Of a stretch of 31,057 nucleotides of DNA, positions 15,498 through 26,009 are shown in pieces; positions within the stretch are counted from its first letter, which is position 1; each line of letters starts with the position of its first letter. Below the pieces are notes generated by a model that saw only the letters and a list, made by a program, of their open reading frames with translations, made no database searches and was not told the origin of the DNA. Origin of the DNA: a virus; IMG/VR virus record IMGVR_UViG_3300022822_000061, positions 1 through 31,057 of that record. One strand, 5' to 3'. The position numbers and the translations under genes are program-made.

Positions 15498-16751
15498 TGC
15501 AGTCCCGCCGTCTATTACCAAAGAATCCTGGTCAAGCGAAATTGTGGAGCTTCCAGAGTTGTAAACTATTGGAGACGTGGCGCTGAGAGCTCCTAAGCTG
15601 CCCGTGTCACCCTTTGGAATCGTAAAGTCAAAGACTGCAGCGCCGCTGGTTCCCGTGTTACTAATCAGCACAGAGGAGCCGGCATTACCAGTAGACACGT
15701 TTCCTACGGCAATAGTTGCAGCATCTCCTTGGATTCCCTGCTCGCCCTGAAGGGCTAGAGTAAACCAGTTAGCTGCAGATGATGATGGCTCTTCTCCGAC
15801 AGGAGGGTTGCCAGACGCAAACCAAGATGCACTATTGTGGAAGACAGCATCGTTGTTTACATAGTCAACTGAGTTGTCCCAATTGCCCTGCCAGTTAAGT
15901 CCAGTTGCTCCAGTGTTTCCAGTTTCACCCTGGATACCTTGAATACCTGCTGGTATCTGGAAGTCAAAGACAGCCTCGGCACTTGTGCCGCTGTTTGAAA
16001 CCGTGGCTGGCGTAGCGTTTGTAACGCTAGATACATTGCCCACCGCTATGGTCGCTGCAGCGCCCTGGGGAATCTCGAAGTCAAATACTGCTTCGGAGGT
16101 TGTACCAGAGTTTGCAACCGTGACAGGCTGACCGGGAGCGACAGTATCTACTGTGCCGACAGCTATCGTTGCAGCTTCACCTTCTGGGATTCCGAAGTTT
16201 ATAACCTGCTCTGGAGAGGTTCCCGTAATCTGCACAGTGGCATCAAGGCTAGGGTCAAGTGTGGTTACTGTGCCAACTGAAAGAATGTTAGATGGGCCAG
16301 TAGGTCCCACTATGTAGAATGTTCCGTTAGCAGCAGCGACTGGTGCAACTACAGTTAGGTCAACCTCTGTTTCAGATGGCAGCTCGAAGCTAAACGAGTT
16401 GACCGGTACTGGCACATCGTTTGCATCGGTAAGCCTAAAGTCAACCTTCCAGGTCCAGTCAACTGGATTAATGTCTGGGTCATCTGTGGCTACAAGCCTT
16501 ACGCCCTTATTGCCATCGCTGCCAAGGAGGTAACCGTCTACATCAAGCAAACACTCTACATTTGCAGGAAGGACGGTTACAGGATTTGGACTTGCTAAAG
16601 CGTCAAGAAGTTTTATTGGGCTTGGCTGAAAGTAAAGAGTTCCCTTAGCTGGGATTCCATCTGGATTGGGGTCAGTGTCCGGACCATCGGCGTAGGCAAG
16701 CAGGAACTGTGCGACTACAGTTCCATAACTAATGTTTGTGGGTAGGGCCAT
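15495..16751 (-). CDS. Large fibre protein with repeated beta modules and collagen-like segments
   Basis: 418 residues from ATG 16751. Residues 1-125 form a beta-rich N-terminal domain (NISYGTVVAQFLLAYADG..) seen at the base of fibres in actinophages and other environmental phages. Three modules of the form 'AATIAVGxV....P.TVSNSGT..EAVFDFxIP.G' follow. They are broken by collagen-like GIQGIQGETGNTGATG and a WQGNWDNSVDYVNNDAV module resembling chitin-binding-type carbohydrate modules. It ends SLVIDGGTA. No Shine-Dalgarno; an extended -10 ends 6 nt upstream of ATG, so the mRNA is likely leaderless. Probable trimeric fibre. Confidence 0.8.
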   Translation of the reverse strand: MALPTNISYGTVVAQFLLAYADGPDTDPNPDGIPAKGTLYFQPSPIKLLDALASPNPVTVLPANVECLLDVDGYLLGSDGNKGVRLVATDDPDINPVDWTWKVDFRLTDANDVPVPVNSFSFELPSETEVDLTVVAPVAAANGTFYIVGPTGPSNILSVGTVTTLDPSLDATVQITGTSPEQVINFGIPEGEAATIAVGTVDTVAPGQPVTVANSGTTSEAVFDFEIPQGAAATIAVGNVSSVTNATPATVSNSGTSAEAVFDFQIPAGIQGIQGETGNTGATGLNWQGNWDNSVDYVNNDAVFHNSASWFASGNPPVGEEPSSSAANWFTLALQGEQGIQGDAATIAVGNVSTGNAGSSVLISNTGTSGAAVFDFTIPKGDTGSLGALSATSPIVYNSGSSTISLDQDSLVIDGGTA

Positions 16752-16757
16752 TGTCTT

Positions 16758-16766
16758 ATTCTACCA
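16758..16766 (-). promoter_or_regulatory. Extended -10 element (TGGTAGAAT), leaderless promoter
   Basis: TGGTAGAAT then AAGACA then the ATG at 16751. It is placed in the short gap between two fibre genes. There is no Shine-Dalgarno before the ATG, and the 6-nt distance puts the expected start site on the ATG. Confidence 0.62.
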
Positions 16767-16769
16767 TTC

Positions 16770-17345
16770 CTAGGCGTTTCCGCCATCAATTACTGTTCCA
16801 TCGAATGTGCCGGTTTCACCCTGTACACCTTGCTCACCCTGAATGCCTTGTTCGCCCTGTATGCCCTGTATACCCTGTATGCCCTGTGAACCAGTTGCAC
16901 CTTGGATTGCTAGTGGAAACCAATTTGCAGCACTGTCTGTTGGTTCTTCTCCGACTGTTGGGTCTCCTGAAGCAAACCATGAAGTTCCGTTATAGTAAAC
17001 AGCATCATTGTCTACATAGTCAGCAGTGTTGTCCCAAGTCCCTTGCCACTCAATACCGGTAGCTCCGTTTGCGCCTGTTGCGCCCGTAGCACCCGTTTCA
17101 CCTTGTGAACCAGTGTCCCCTTGAACTCCTTGGATACCTTGGGTTCCCTGAATACCTTGGGTGCCCTGAGCTCCTTGCTGGCCGTCTATCCCGCCGTAGG
17201 GCAGGTCGTTCCACGCCTCAACTCCGTCGCCTATTTTAAAGCGGCTGGTGTCAAGCTCAATGGCAAGTTCGCCCTGCGCCAGAATTGGATTCCCTGCAGT
17301 CCATTCACCCGAAAGGCTCCGTCTGAATTGTATTCTAGTTGCCAT
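16770..17345 (-). CDS. Mtd_N-like collagen-like fibre with carbohydrate-binding-type module
   Basis: 191 residues from ATG 17345, overlapping the upstream stop by one base (TAATG). Domain order: Mtd_N-like module (1-51, IQFRRSLSGEWTAGNPILAQ .. FKIGDGVEAWNDLPYGG), collagen-like GIQGTQGIQGVQG repeats (about 52-98), a WQGTWDNTADYVDNDAVYYN module resembling phage carbohydrate-binding domains (about 99-150), a second collagen stretch (GSQGIQGIQGIQGEQG), and a VIDGGNA end. The WQG module is nearly duplicated in the downstream 418-residue protein. Likely an elongated trimeric surface fibre. Confidence 0.8.
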   Translation of the reverse strand: MATRIQFRRSLSGEWTAGNPILAQGELAIELDTSRFKIGDGVEAWNDLPYGGIDGQQGAQGTQGIQGTQGIQGVQGDTGSQGETGATGATGANGATGIEWQGTWDNTADYVDNDAVYYNGTSWFASGDPTVGEEPTDSAANWFPLAIQGATGSQGIQGIQGIQGEQGIQGEQGVQGETGTFDGTVIDGGNA

Positions 17346-18160
17346 TACACACTTCCGCCGTCAATGGGTAGTAACCCGCCGTATACACTATTATACACTC
17401 CGCACTCTATCGTATTGATTCCAAAAAACATCTCATTAGCAGTTCCTGCGTCTAAGTTTGTGTTCAGTGGAGGACCCTCAGGCCCAACCAAAGTAGCAAG
17501 CCACTGAGACTCACTACCACTAAAGCCATTAAGCTGTGCAACCTGATATGCACTTAAACCAGTTAGCCCGTCAGAGCCACCGCCACCCGATGCCCCAGGC
17601 TTTCCTTTTTCTCCATCTCGCCCGGCTTCTCCCTTAAGAGAATCAAGCCACTGCTGTTCGGTCCCGTTAAACCCAGCAGCAGTTGCAATCTGGTAAGCTG
17701 TTAATCCGTCTGGGCCAACTGCACCAACAGGGCCCCGTGTTCCCATTGGGCCACTAGCACCTAAGTCGCCTTTGTCACCATTCGGTCCTACTGGACCAAC
17801 TGGACCCTGTTCGCCCTGAGCACCTGTCTGACCTTCTACTCCTTGGTCACCATCTTCACCCTGAAAGCCCTGTTCTCCTTGAACGCCTTTTTCACCTTGG
17901 ACGCCTTGCTCACCTTGCACACCCTGTTCACCAGTATCGCCTTGCTCACCGGTTTCACCTTGGCTGCCAGCTTCGCCTTCTGGTCCCTGCTCGCCTTCGT
18001 CACCCTTAGGACCCTGAGGTCCTTGAGGACCAGCTGAACCAGCCCCTCCGGTAGCACCACCGCCACCGGTCTTTTTGTCAATCCGGACTATTTCTTTTTC
18101 TACCTTTTCGCCCCAGTCCTCAGACTGTACTGGCAGGTTGCTATCCGGGAATATAATCAT
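17345..18160 (-). CDS. Collagen-like fibre protein
   Basis: 271 residues from ATG 18160. A short N-terminal module ([20 protein letters not shown], a likely virion anchor and coiled coil) is followed by about 120 residues of Gly-X-Y repeats rich in Glu, Gln, Pro and Lys ([19 protein letters not shown]). There are two copies of a '[20 protein letters not shown]' motif (about 150-175 and 203-226), a segment frequent in phage collagen-like proteins. The end is a repeated 'NLDAG.. / [12 protein letters not shown] / PIDGGSV' tail. First gene of the fibre cluster, preceded by an extended -10 only 9 nt from ATG. Confidence 0.82.
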   Translation of the reverse strand: MIIFPDSNLPVQSEDWGEKVEKEIVRIDKKTGGGGATGGAGSAGPQGPQGPKGDEGEQGPEGEAGSQGETGEQGDTGEQGVQGEQGVQGEKGVQGEQGFQGEDGDQGVEGQTGAQGEQGPVGPVGPNGDKGDLGASGPMGTRGPVGAVGPDGLTAYQIATAAGFNGTEQQWLDSLKGEAGRDGEKGKPGASGGGGSDGLTGLSAYQVAQLNGFSGSESQWLATLVGPEGPPLNTNLDAGTANEMFFGINTIECGVYNSVYGGLLPIDGGSV

Positions 18161-18169
18161 CGTCCCACT

Positions 18170-18178
18170 ATTCTATCA
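18170..18178 (-). promoter_or_regulatory. Extended -10 element (TGATAGAAT) before fibre cluster
   Basis: TGATAGAAT is followed by AGTGGGACG and the ATG at 18160, so the transcript would have a leader of only 0-3 nt. A TTGACT sits immediately upstream but is too close to serve as -35. It is the proximal of two extended -10 elements in the nrdF-fibre gap. Confidence 0.55.
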
Positions 18179-18192
18179 GTCAACATAGAGAA

Positions 18193-18230
18193 GACCCACC
18201 CCGGAAAACTGAATCTCAACGAGGTGGGTC
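18193..18230 (-). terminator. Hairpin terminator or attenuator between nrdF and fibre genes
   Basis: Perfect 8-bp stem GACCCACC (18193-18200) with GGTGGGTC (18223-18230), extendable by a CG pair, and about 20 nt of loop. On the minus transcript it is followed by TTCTCT. It probably ends nrdHIEF transcripts or attenuates read-through into the fibre genes. Its loop contains TTGAGAT, complementary to ATCTCAA located just upstream (18243-18249). Confidence 0.6.
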
Positions 18231-18241
18231 CATTGTGCATT

Positions 18242-18272
18242 ATTGAGATGCGAAGGAGGGCCGCAACTCAAT
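18242..18272 (-). repeat. Inverted repeat with anti-Shine-Dalgarno-like loop
   Basis: ATTGAG + TGCG (18242-18252) pairs with CGCA + CTCAAT (18262-18272), with one mismatch between the two stem parts. The 9-nt loop on the minus-strand RNA is GCCCTCCTT, resembling the 3' end of 16S rRNA. It lies directly downstream of nrdF and partly overlaps the start of any transcript from the extended -10 at 18275. Confidence 0.5.
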
Positions 18273-18274
18273 AC

Positions 18275-18283
18275 ATTATACCA
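18275..18283 (-). promoter_or_regulatory. Extended -10 promoter element (TGGTATAAT) after nrdF
   Basis: A perfect TGGTATAAT on the minus strand, 6 nt past the nrdF stop codon. Expected transcription start near 18268, giving about 107 nt of leader to the fibre ATG at 18160, including the 18193-18230 hairpin. No -35 match is evident. Confidence 0.6.
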
Positions 18284-18289
18284 TAACGC

Positions 18290-21319
<3,030 letters not shown>

Positions 21320-21345
<26 letters not shown>

Positions 21346-21718
21346 TTTTATTCCTCACTCTTTCGATGTCTTCTGGCGTTCCGAATATCTCTACTCGGTC
21401 CAAGATTGGAACGCCTGTCTTCTTTGATATAATTTCTGCAGCTTTGCAATAATGCTCACCGAAGTTTGTGTTACCCGTACCGATTATCCCCTTGAGGTGT
21501 CCTCTGTTGCCAGAGCTATTTAGGAACTTTACAACCTGCTTAGGCACAGTGCTGTTGTCATTCCCGCCGCCGTATGTAGGGGTAACCAATATAAAGTCTT
21601 TATCGACTTCCAGAGGAGATGCAGAATCCCAGCTAAGAGGTATTCTCTCTGCTGGGAAACCTAGCTTCTCCACAAAGCGTTTAGTGTTACCGCTTACGTT
21701 AGAAAAGTAAACTATCAA
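21320..21718 (-). CDS. nrdI: Flavodoxin-like NrdI, RNR activation protein
   Basis: 132 residues from TTG 21718, sharing TTGA with the nrdH stop. N-terminal [18 protein letters not shown] is the FMN-binding P-loop of NrdI, followed by [20 protein letters not shown] and [17 protein letters not shown], both family signatures. NrdI supplies an oxidant from reduced FMN to assemble the dimanganese-tyrosyl cofactor in NrdF, so its presence argues for a Mn-dependent phage enzyme. It is co-transcribed and overlapped on both sides. Confidence 0.95.
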
Positions 21719-21945
21719 GCTGCCTTAAGCGTGTCCAGTCTGTCCATACGGAAACCGCTCCAGTGGCTGTCTCCTGCCACGACTATGGGTGCGGCGGTGT
21801 ATCCCATCGTCTTTACGATTTCCATCGCTCCTGGGTCATCCTGGAGCTTTACCTCCTCGTACTCTATGTCAAACCTCTTTAGATACCTCTTTGTGCTGTC
21901 ACATTGGACACACGACGGCAAAGTATAAACCATAACTTTAGACAT
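21715..21945 (-). CDS. nrdH: Glutaredoxin-like NrdH, electron donor for RNR
   Basis: 76 residues from ATG 21945, with a perfect AAGGAGG 5 nt upstream; upstream in-frame codons lie in non-coding DNA and are rejected. Redox motif C12-V-Q-C15 within YTLPSCVQCDSTKRYL, a TAAPIV segment (cis-Pro) and WSGFRMDRL near the C-terminus are the NrdH hallmarks. NrdH reduces NrdE and is recharged by host thioredoxin reductase. First gene of the nrdHIEF cassette; its Shine-Dalgarno is among the strongest in the window. Confidence 0.95.
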   Translation of the reverse strand: MSKVMVYTLPSCVQCDSTKRYLKRFDIEYEEVKLQDDPGAMEIVKTMGYTAAPIVVAGDSHWSGFRMDRLDTLKAA

Positions 21946-21976
21946 TAAATCCTCCTTTTTCTCCTGTTGGTCTATT

Positions 21977-21982
21977 ATTATA
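21977..21982 (-). promoter_or_regulatory. Probable promoter -10 (TATAAT) for nrdHIEF
   Basis: Perfect TATAAT on the minus strand, 31 nt before the nrdH ATG and just downstream of the capsid-gene terminator. Unlike most late elements it lacks the TGn extension (TTG precedes). A -35 is not convincing. Confidence 0.5.
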
Positions 21983-22005
21983 CAACTGTCCTGAAAACAG
22001 AAAAT

Positions 22006-22025
22006 CCCCACCCCGAAGGGTGAGG
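22006..22025 (-). terminator. Rho-independent terminator after major capsid gene
   Basis: On the minus transcript: CCTCACCC, UUCG tetraloop, GGGTGGGG (8-bp stem with one G-U wobble) followed by ATTTTCTGTTTTC. This is the best intrinsic terminator in the window. It separates the head genes from the nrdHIEF cassette. Confidence 0.85.
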
Positions 22026-22051
22026 ACTTCCGAACCAAGAAAGGTTATTTA

Positions 22052-23155
22052 CTAGGAACCGGCTCCTGTTGACACAATGGTTCCGGTTGGAACGATGAAG
22101 CCACCGGTAGCGATGTGACGGATTCTCATCTCGAAATCATCGTTGTCGAATGAACCATCGCGAGCAGGTACGTCTCCGCCACCCAGGAAGGTTCCACCGT
22201 TCATCTTGATACGAAGCTCAGGAGTCTCGTATCCACGTAGGAAGCCTAGTGCTAGGTTAGGGTTAAGGGACTGACCAACCACTGGGATTAGGAACCAGTA
22301 GGCTCCGGCACCAGAGTTAATCTTGGTCAACCAGTCGTTTACAACAATCTCAACCTGAGTACCGATTGGGTTGCCGCTCACTAGTGAGGTGACAGTCGAG
22401 CCAACTGTGGTCTCGGTGCGAACTGACTGGATTGCAAGAATCTTGCGAGCAGTCATTTCAAGTGCACGAGGTACCACTAGCGCAAATCGGCTAATGGTTG
22501 TGATTGGGCCACCCTGGTAGGTCTGCAAGTTGGCTGCTTCAATAGCTGCCTCTAGAGTGTTAATGTCTAGAGCACCGTTGCCTGCAAGCAGGTTCTGGTT
22601 AGCGGACTTGAAGTTGTCAGTGTTTAGTCCAGAGGACGAAACTAGCTGCTTGGTTACTTCTTCGTCTTCTTTTCCAGCTGCCTTCTGAGCAAGCTCAATA
22701 GGTAGACGCTCAAGTAGACCAATCTGTCCATCGTTAACGATTGTCTCCCATGAGAAACGTACACGAGTACCGGCCTTCTTAACAGCCATCGTGCTTTCGG
22801 TAACATCGAACCAGCCGGCAGTTGGGTACTCGTCGTACTCGGCAACGGTAGGTAGTGAACCTGGACGGAAAGTATCTCCGGCGTTGTCTAGTCCTTCGTC
22901 ATCGTACTTCATTGCCTGGAAGGTTACTGGGCGGAAGTCGTCAACAACCAAACGGGTTGCAAACTGGTCCCATACCTTTGGCAGTGCTGCGTAGTTTTCC
23001 AACATAATCTTGTTGAGCGTTGGGTTAAGTAGCACTGGTAGGTCGGAGGTTGAAATGCCCTCCTGTAGTTTTAGCTTGTCCTGACGGTCTCCGCGAAGAG
23101 CTCCCTCAAGTAGCTTTGCTGCCTCAATGTGGCGAGCTGTAATTTTCTGAGTCAT
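22052..23155 (-). CDS. Major capsid protein
   Basis: 367 residues from ATG 23155, with AGGAAT upstream. It forms the icosahedral shell. A helical N-terminus (ITARHIEAAKLLEGALRG) and a later LNPTLNKIMLENYAALPKVW, then beta-rich segments and a 'LALGFLRGYETPELRIK' P-domain-like stretch, are consistent with an HK97-fold coat protein. Order protease, decoration, capsid is canonical. A strong terminator follows, as expected for the most abundant virion protein. There is no obvious cleaved scaffold domain within it, since the scaffold appears fused to the protease upstream. Confidence 0.88.
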   Translation of the reverse strand: MTQKITARHIEAAKLLEGALRGDRQDKLKLQEGISTSDLPVLLNPTLNKIMLENYAALPKVWDQFATRLVVDDFRPVTFQAMKYDDEGLDNAGDTFRPGSLPTVAEYDEYPTAGWFDVTESTMAVKKAGTRVRFSWETIVNDGQIGLLERLPIELAQKAAGKEDEEVTKQLVSSSGLNTDNFKSANQNLLAGNGALDINTLEAAIEAANLQTYQGGPITTISRFALVVPRALEMTARKILAIQSVRTETTVGSTVTSLVSGNPIGTQVEIVVNDWLTKINSGAGAYWFLIPVVGQSLNPNLALGFLRGYETPELRIKMNGGTFLGGGDVPARDGSFDNDDFEMRIRHIATGGFIVPTGTIVSTGAGS

Positions 23156-23170
23156 ATTTATTCCTATCGA

Positions 23171-23518
23171 CTAAGCTGCTGCGTCGGCTGAGTTGGCAAC
23201 CAAACGGGCTACAACGTATCCAGTGCCTGATTTGACACAGTGTCCGATGAACTTGTTGTCGGTTGCTGTTGAAGTCACAGCGTCGTCGGAGTCAACGTAA
23301 ACGTTTGCCCCTACCGCAATGTCGTCGTTTGCTGTTACAAACTTGAATACACCATCAAGTTTGAGAGTGGTGTAGTGGTTTCCATCTTCACCGGTGAATG
23401 CGTCTTCCATTGCCACGCCAACTACAGTTCCAACAGACACTACGTCTCCTGAATCAACTGTTGATGCGACAGGGAATACTAGTTCGCTACCAATTGCGTA
23501 AATCTCGTTGAGAGCCAT
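23171..23518 (-). CDS. Capsid decoration protein (DUF2190-like)
   Basis: 115 residues from ATG 23518 with AAGGAAG upstream. Beta-rich: IGSELVFPVASTVDSGDVV, VGVAMEDAFTG, VYVDSDDAVTST, and an ending VARLVANS. This is the pattern of the DUF2190 family, small trimeric proteins that stud the HK97-type shell, usually encoded directly before the major capsid gene as here. Databases sometimes mislabel this family as RecA/RadA recombinase; nothing here supports that. Confidence 0.8.
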   Translation of the reverse strand: MALNEIYAIGSELVFPVASTVDSGDVVSVGTVVGVAMEDAFTGEDGNHYTTLKLDGVFKFVTANDDIAVGANVYVDSDDAVTSTATDNKFIGHCVKSGTGYVVARLVANSADAAA

Positions 23519-23530
23519 TTACTATCTTCC

Positions 23531-24511
23531 TTACTTCTTAGAGATTCGGTTGACAATAGCGTCAAACTCGTCTGCGGCGGTCATGCTAGGTGTTGCTTCC
23601 TCGATGACACCGAAGGTGGCACTTGGAACTGAACTCGACTCGGAAATTGCAGTGACGTAGTTCTTCTCGTCAGCAATTAGCTCATCAACATTCTTTTGGT
23701 TAAGCTCGCTTTTTAGGGTCTCTGCTATTCTAGCAAGGGCCATAGTAGGCAAGCGTGATTCGTTGAACTTCACAGCCACATCAACGGGGTTAATAGCTTC
23801 GGTGACCTCTTCAGGTTCGCCCTCTACTTCTTGACCCTCGGCAGGAGTGGCAGCCTCTACTAGGGCCGAAATCGACTCGCGTAGTGGTGTGAGAGCTTCA
23901 ACAACGGTAGTCTTAAGGTCTAGCATAGCAGCCTCAAATTCTTCCTTTGTAATCATACTTTCATTTCCTTCCGATAGGGACTCTGACACCTGTGCGGCAT
24001 CTTCGTCCTTCTTTATGTAGCTTTCAAGTAGAGTCAAGAATTTTCCTCCAGCTCCGGCTACGGTAACGACATCTACGCTCGTTAGTGGGTCTGCCACTAG
24101 AGATTCGATGATTGGGCCTTCTCGCCCTTCTGCTTCTCCGGCACTGGCTTCACCAAATGCGTGGATAGACAAACCTACATCCCCAGCCATCTCCTTTATA
24201 ATAGGAGCGTAGTGGGAATAAAATTCAATATCTGCGACAAGACCGTTCTCGGAAAACACGGCATCGCTAACAAGTTTACCTGCTAGCTGGTGCACGTCTC
24301 TTTCGGGACGGTCAGATGACTCAGAGTTTGATGGATGGTTCATAAATACTTTGGTGCCCTTTTTGAATACCTGTGGTCCGTATTCCTGAAGGACGGCAGG
24401 GGCGTAGTACCCTGATGAGCCCCATCCGGACTCAATAACTTTTACACGCCACTTATTGCCCTTGGTCTCTACCGGGGCAAATGTAACGGACTCGTTTAAC
24501 TTAATAGTCAT
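23531..24511 (-). CDS. Prohead protease fused to scaffold-like domain
   Basis: 326 residues from ATG 24511 with a GGAG upstream. Residues 1-165 match actinophage capsid maturation proteases: ESGWGSSGYYAPAVLQEYG, then FMNHPSNSESSDRPERDV, GLSIHAFGEASAGE and VTVAGAGGKFLTLLES. H59 and S115 are candidates for the catalytic pair of the herpesvirus-type assembly-protease fold, with H117 or an acid completing the site. From about 170 it is acidic and helical (Glu/Ala-rich), as in a scaffold that is removed on maturation. Located between portal and decoration genes. Confidence 0.85.
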   Translation of the reverse strand: MTIKLNESVTFAPVETKGNKWRVKVIESGWGSSGYYAPAVLQEYGPQVFKKGTKVFMNHPSNSESSDRPERDVHQLAGKLVSDAVFSENGLVADIEFYSHYAPIIKEMAGDVGLSIHAFGEASAGEAEGREGPIIESLVADPLTSVDVVTVAGAGGKFLTLLESYIKKDEDAAQVSESLSEGNESMITKEEFEAAMLDLKTTVVEALTPLRESISALVEAATPAEGQEVEGEPEEVTEAINPVDVAVKFNESRLPTMALARIAETLKSELNQKNVDELIADEKNYVTAISESSSVPSATFGVIEEATPSMTAADEFDAIVNRISKK

Positions 24512-24541
24512 AAATCTCCAATGAAGTAATCACTAGGAATT

Positions 24542-24550
24542 ATTATACCA
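24542..24550 (-). promoter_or_regulatory. Extended -10 promoter element (TGGTATAAT)
   Basis: Perfect TGGTATAAT in the 44-nt gap between portal and protease genes, 30 nt before the ATG at 24511 with room for a GGAG Shine-Dalgarno. Identical in sequence to the element at 18275. Confidence 0.65.
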
Positions 24551-24555
24551 TGCCA

Positions 24556-25965
24556 TTATGCAGTTGGTGCTGCGTCCGCCTGAGCTAGGTCTTGTGCGTT
24601 GTCTTGCATTGAACCAGCAACTCCAGTGTTACCCTGCGAAGGTACAACGCTAGACCCGGTCCCAGAGCCTCCCTCTGATGGTGGGCCTAAGTGCAGCTTA
24701 GGAATGTCAAGTGTCTCGATAACTGCCTCGCGATATTCATCGTCCCAGATAGCGTTTGTCTCTTTCGCAAGGGCAAGTGCTTGCATCAATCTTTGGCTTG
24801 GCTCAGACTCAATTTTTGGCCAGTTTATCTGTGGGTCTTTGGCCCCGATGAAGTTAAGGACTCTCCTGTAGAACTGGGTCCAAATTTGCTGGCGAGCTTC
24901 CATTGCCTTAAGGGTCGGTACGTCAAGTGTAGCAGCGGTGCCGTAGGCACCCGCAGTTCCAGGGTCCGATAGCAAAGCAACCACGGATACCTCTAGTGCG
25001 GAAGCTACCATAGAACCAAGTGGCCTGCCGTCTGTTAGGTCGACGCTGCCGCCACGAGGCATCGAGCTGAGCTCCATGTCTGCGCCCATTACAGCTGTGG
25101 AGCCGGCACCCGGAGGCGTAGCGATTGCAGCGGCTGCGTTAGCAACACCAGTCTTGGTCTTTGACTTTAGCTGCCATGCAAACATGGACAAAGCCTTAAG
25201 CATTCTTGAGCCGTCTTTTAAATACTCGTTGTAAGCGTGTGCCCAAGGCACTGCTGGCAAAGCATCTGGCACACCAAAGACTCTACCGGCTCTACGATTA
25301 ACTCTACTTGCAAACATCCTAAAGGTTGCGTCTACTGGGTCATCTGCAATCCTTGCAACAAACCTACCGTTTAGCGGGTTGTAGGTGTCAGTTGGATACC
25401 AGACCTTTAGCTCTTGGTCGCGGTTCCCAGCACCGCCTAGGTCCTGAGCCTTGCGAGTCCAGCTGCGCCTGTAGTACCAGATGTCCTCCGGGTTGTCAGG
25501 GTTGGTCACCACTCCCGTAATCTCTGTAAAGGGAATCCTCTGGAACTGTTTAGTCGACAGGCTGCCCAGCACAAAGAACTGGCCATCAGTAAAGTGGCTA
25601 CGCTCGTTTATGGTCTGTGCCTCGGAGCTAAACAGTACGTCCTGGTTAAACTGGTCATCGATGTATTTCTGGATTCTAGGTGCAAGGATACCAAACGATA
25701 CTCCCTTGCCAAACACATAACTTGAACGCAAAGCGCAACCACGCTTCAGCAGCGGGTTACCTTCTGCCAGTTCTCTGATTCTACCTGAGGCATCTTTCAA
25801 CTGGTCAAGAGTAAACCCATCTGTGCCCGCAGCAACTGAGATATCATTCCAGCCATTGTCATCGAATGCCATGACCGCTTGAGTCATTGATGCGTAAGAC
25901 TCCCGCAAAAGCTCATTTTCTGCTGACATTGCGTCAAATTCCTGGGTAAATTTCTTCAAATCCAT
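24556..25965 (-). CDS. Portal protein
   Basis: 469 residues from ATG 25965 with AAAGGA upstream. It forms the dodecameric DNA entry channel at one capsid vertex. An N-terminal helix precedes LLKRGCALRSSYVFGKGVSF, a typical portal segment where the first strand pair and 'SYVFGKG' appear. Later segments include YRRSWTRKA, VPWAHAYNEYLKDGSRMLKA and a flexible Gly/Ser/Ala/Asp-rich C-terminus. The gene is directly downstream of the large terminase, the standard siphovirus order. Sequence-level match is by pattern, size and context. Confidence 0.87.
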   Translation of the reverse strand: MDLKKFTQEFDAMSAENELLRESYASMTQAVMAFDDNGWNDISVAAGTDGFTLDQLKDASGRIRELAEGNPLLKRGCALRSSYVFGKGVSFGILAPRIQKYIDDQFNQDVLFSSEAQTINERSHFTDGQFFVLGSLSTKQFQRIPFTEITGVVTNPDNPEDIWYYRRSWTRKAQDLGGAGNRDQELKVWYPTDTYNPLNGRFVARIADDPVDATFRMFASRVNRRAGRVFGVPDALPAVPWAHAYNEYLKDGSRMLKALSMFAWQLKSKTKTGVANAAAAIATPPGAGSTAVMGADMELSSMPRGGSVDLTDGRPLGSMVASALEVSVVALLSDPGTAGAYGTAATLDVPTLKAMEARQQIWTQFYRRVLNFIGAKDPQINWPKIESEPSQRLMQALALAKETNAIWDDEYREAVIETLDIPKLHLGPPSEGGSGTGSSVVPSQGNTGVAGSMQDNAQDLAQADAAPTA

Positions 25966-25996
25966 ATTAAAAGTCCTTTAAAAGTCGATAACACTA

Positions 25997-26005
25997 TTCT
26001 ACCAG
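25997..26005 (-). promoter_or_regulatory. Extended -10 promoter element (TGGTAGAAT)
   Basis: TGGTAGAAT in the 44-nt gap after the terminase stop, 31 nt before the portal ATG, which has an AAAGGA Shine-Dalgarno. Same nine bases as the element at 16758. Confidence 0.62.
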
Positions 26006-26009
26006 ATAC

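Noticed and set aside
14367-17345. Diversity-generating retroelement suggested by Mtd_N-like domains
   Set aside because: No reverse transcriptase, template repeat or C-type lectin variable region is visible; the Mtd_N module alone is common in fibres.
17843-18081. Open frames opposite or out of frame with the collagen-like gene
   Set aside because: Repetitive Gly-X-Y coding DNA leaves other frames open; their Leu/Thr/Phe-rich products have no family features.
23171-23518. RecA/RadA-like annotation often attached to this small protein family
   Set aside because: No Walker motif; sequence and position fit a DUF2190-type decoration protein.
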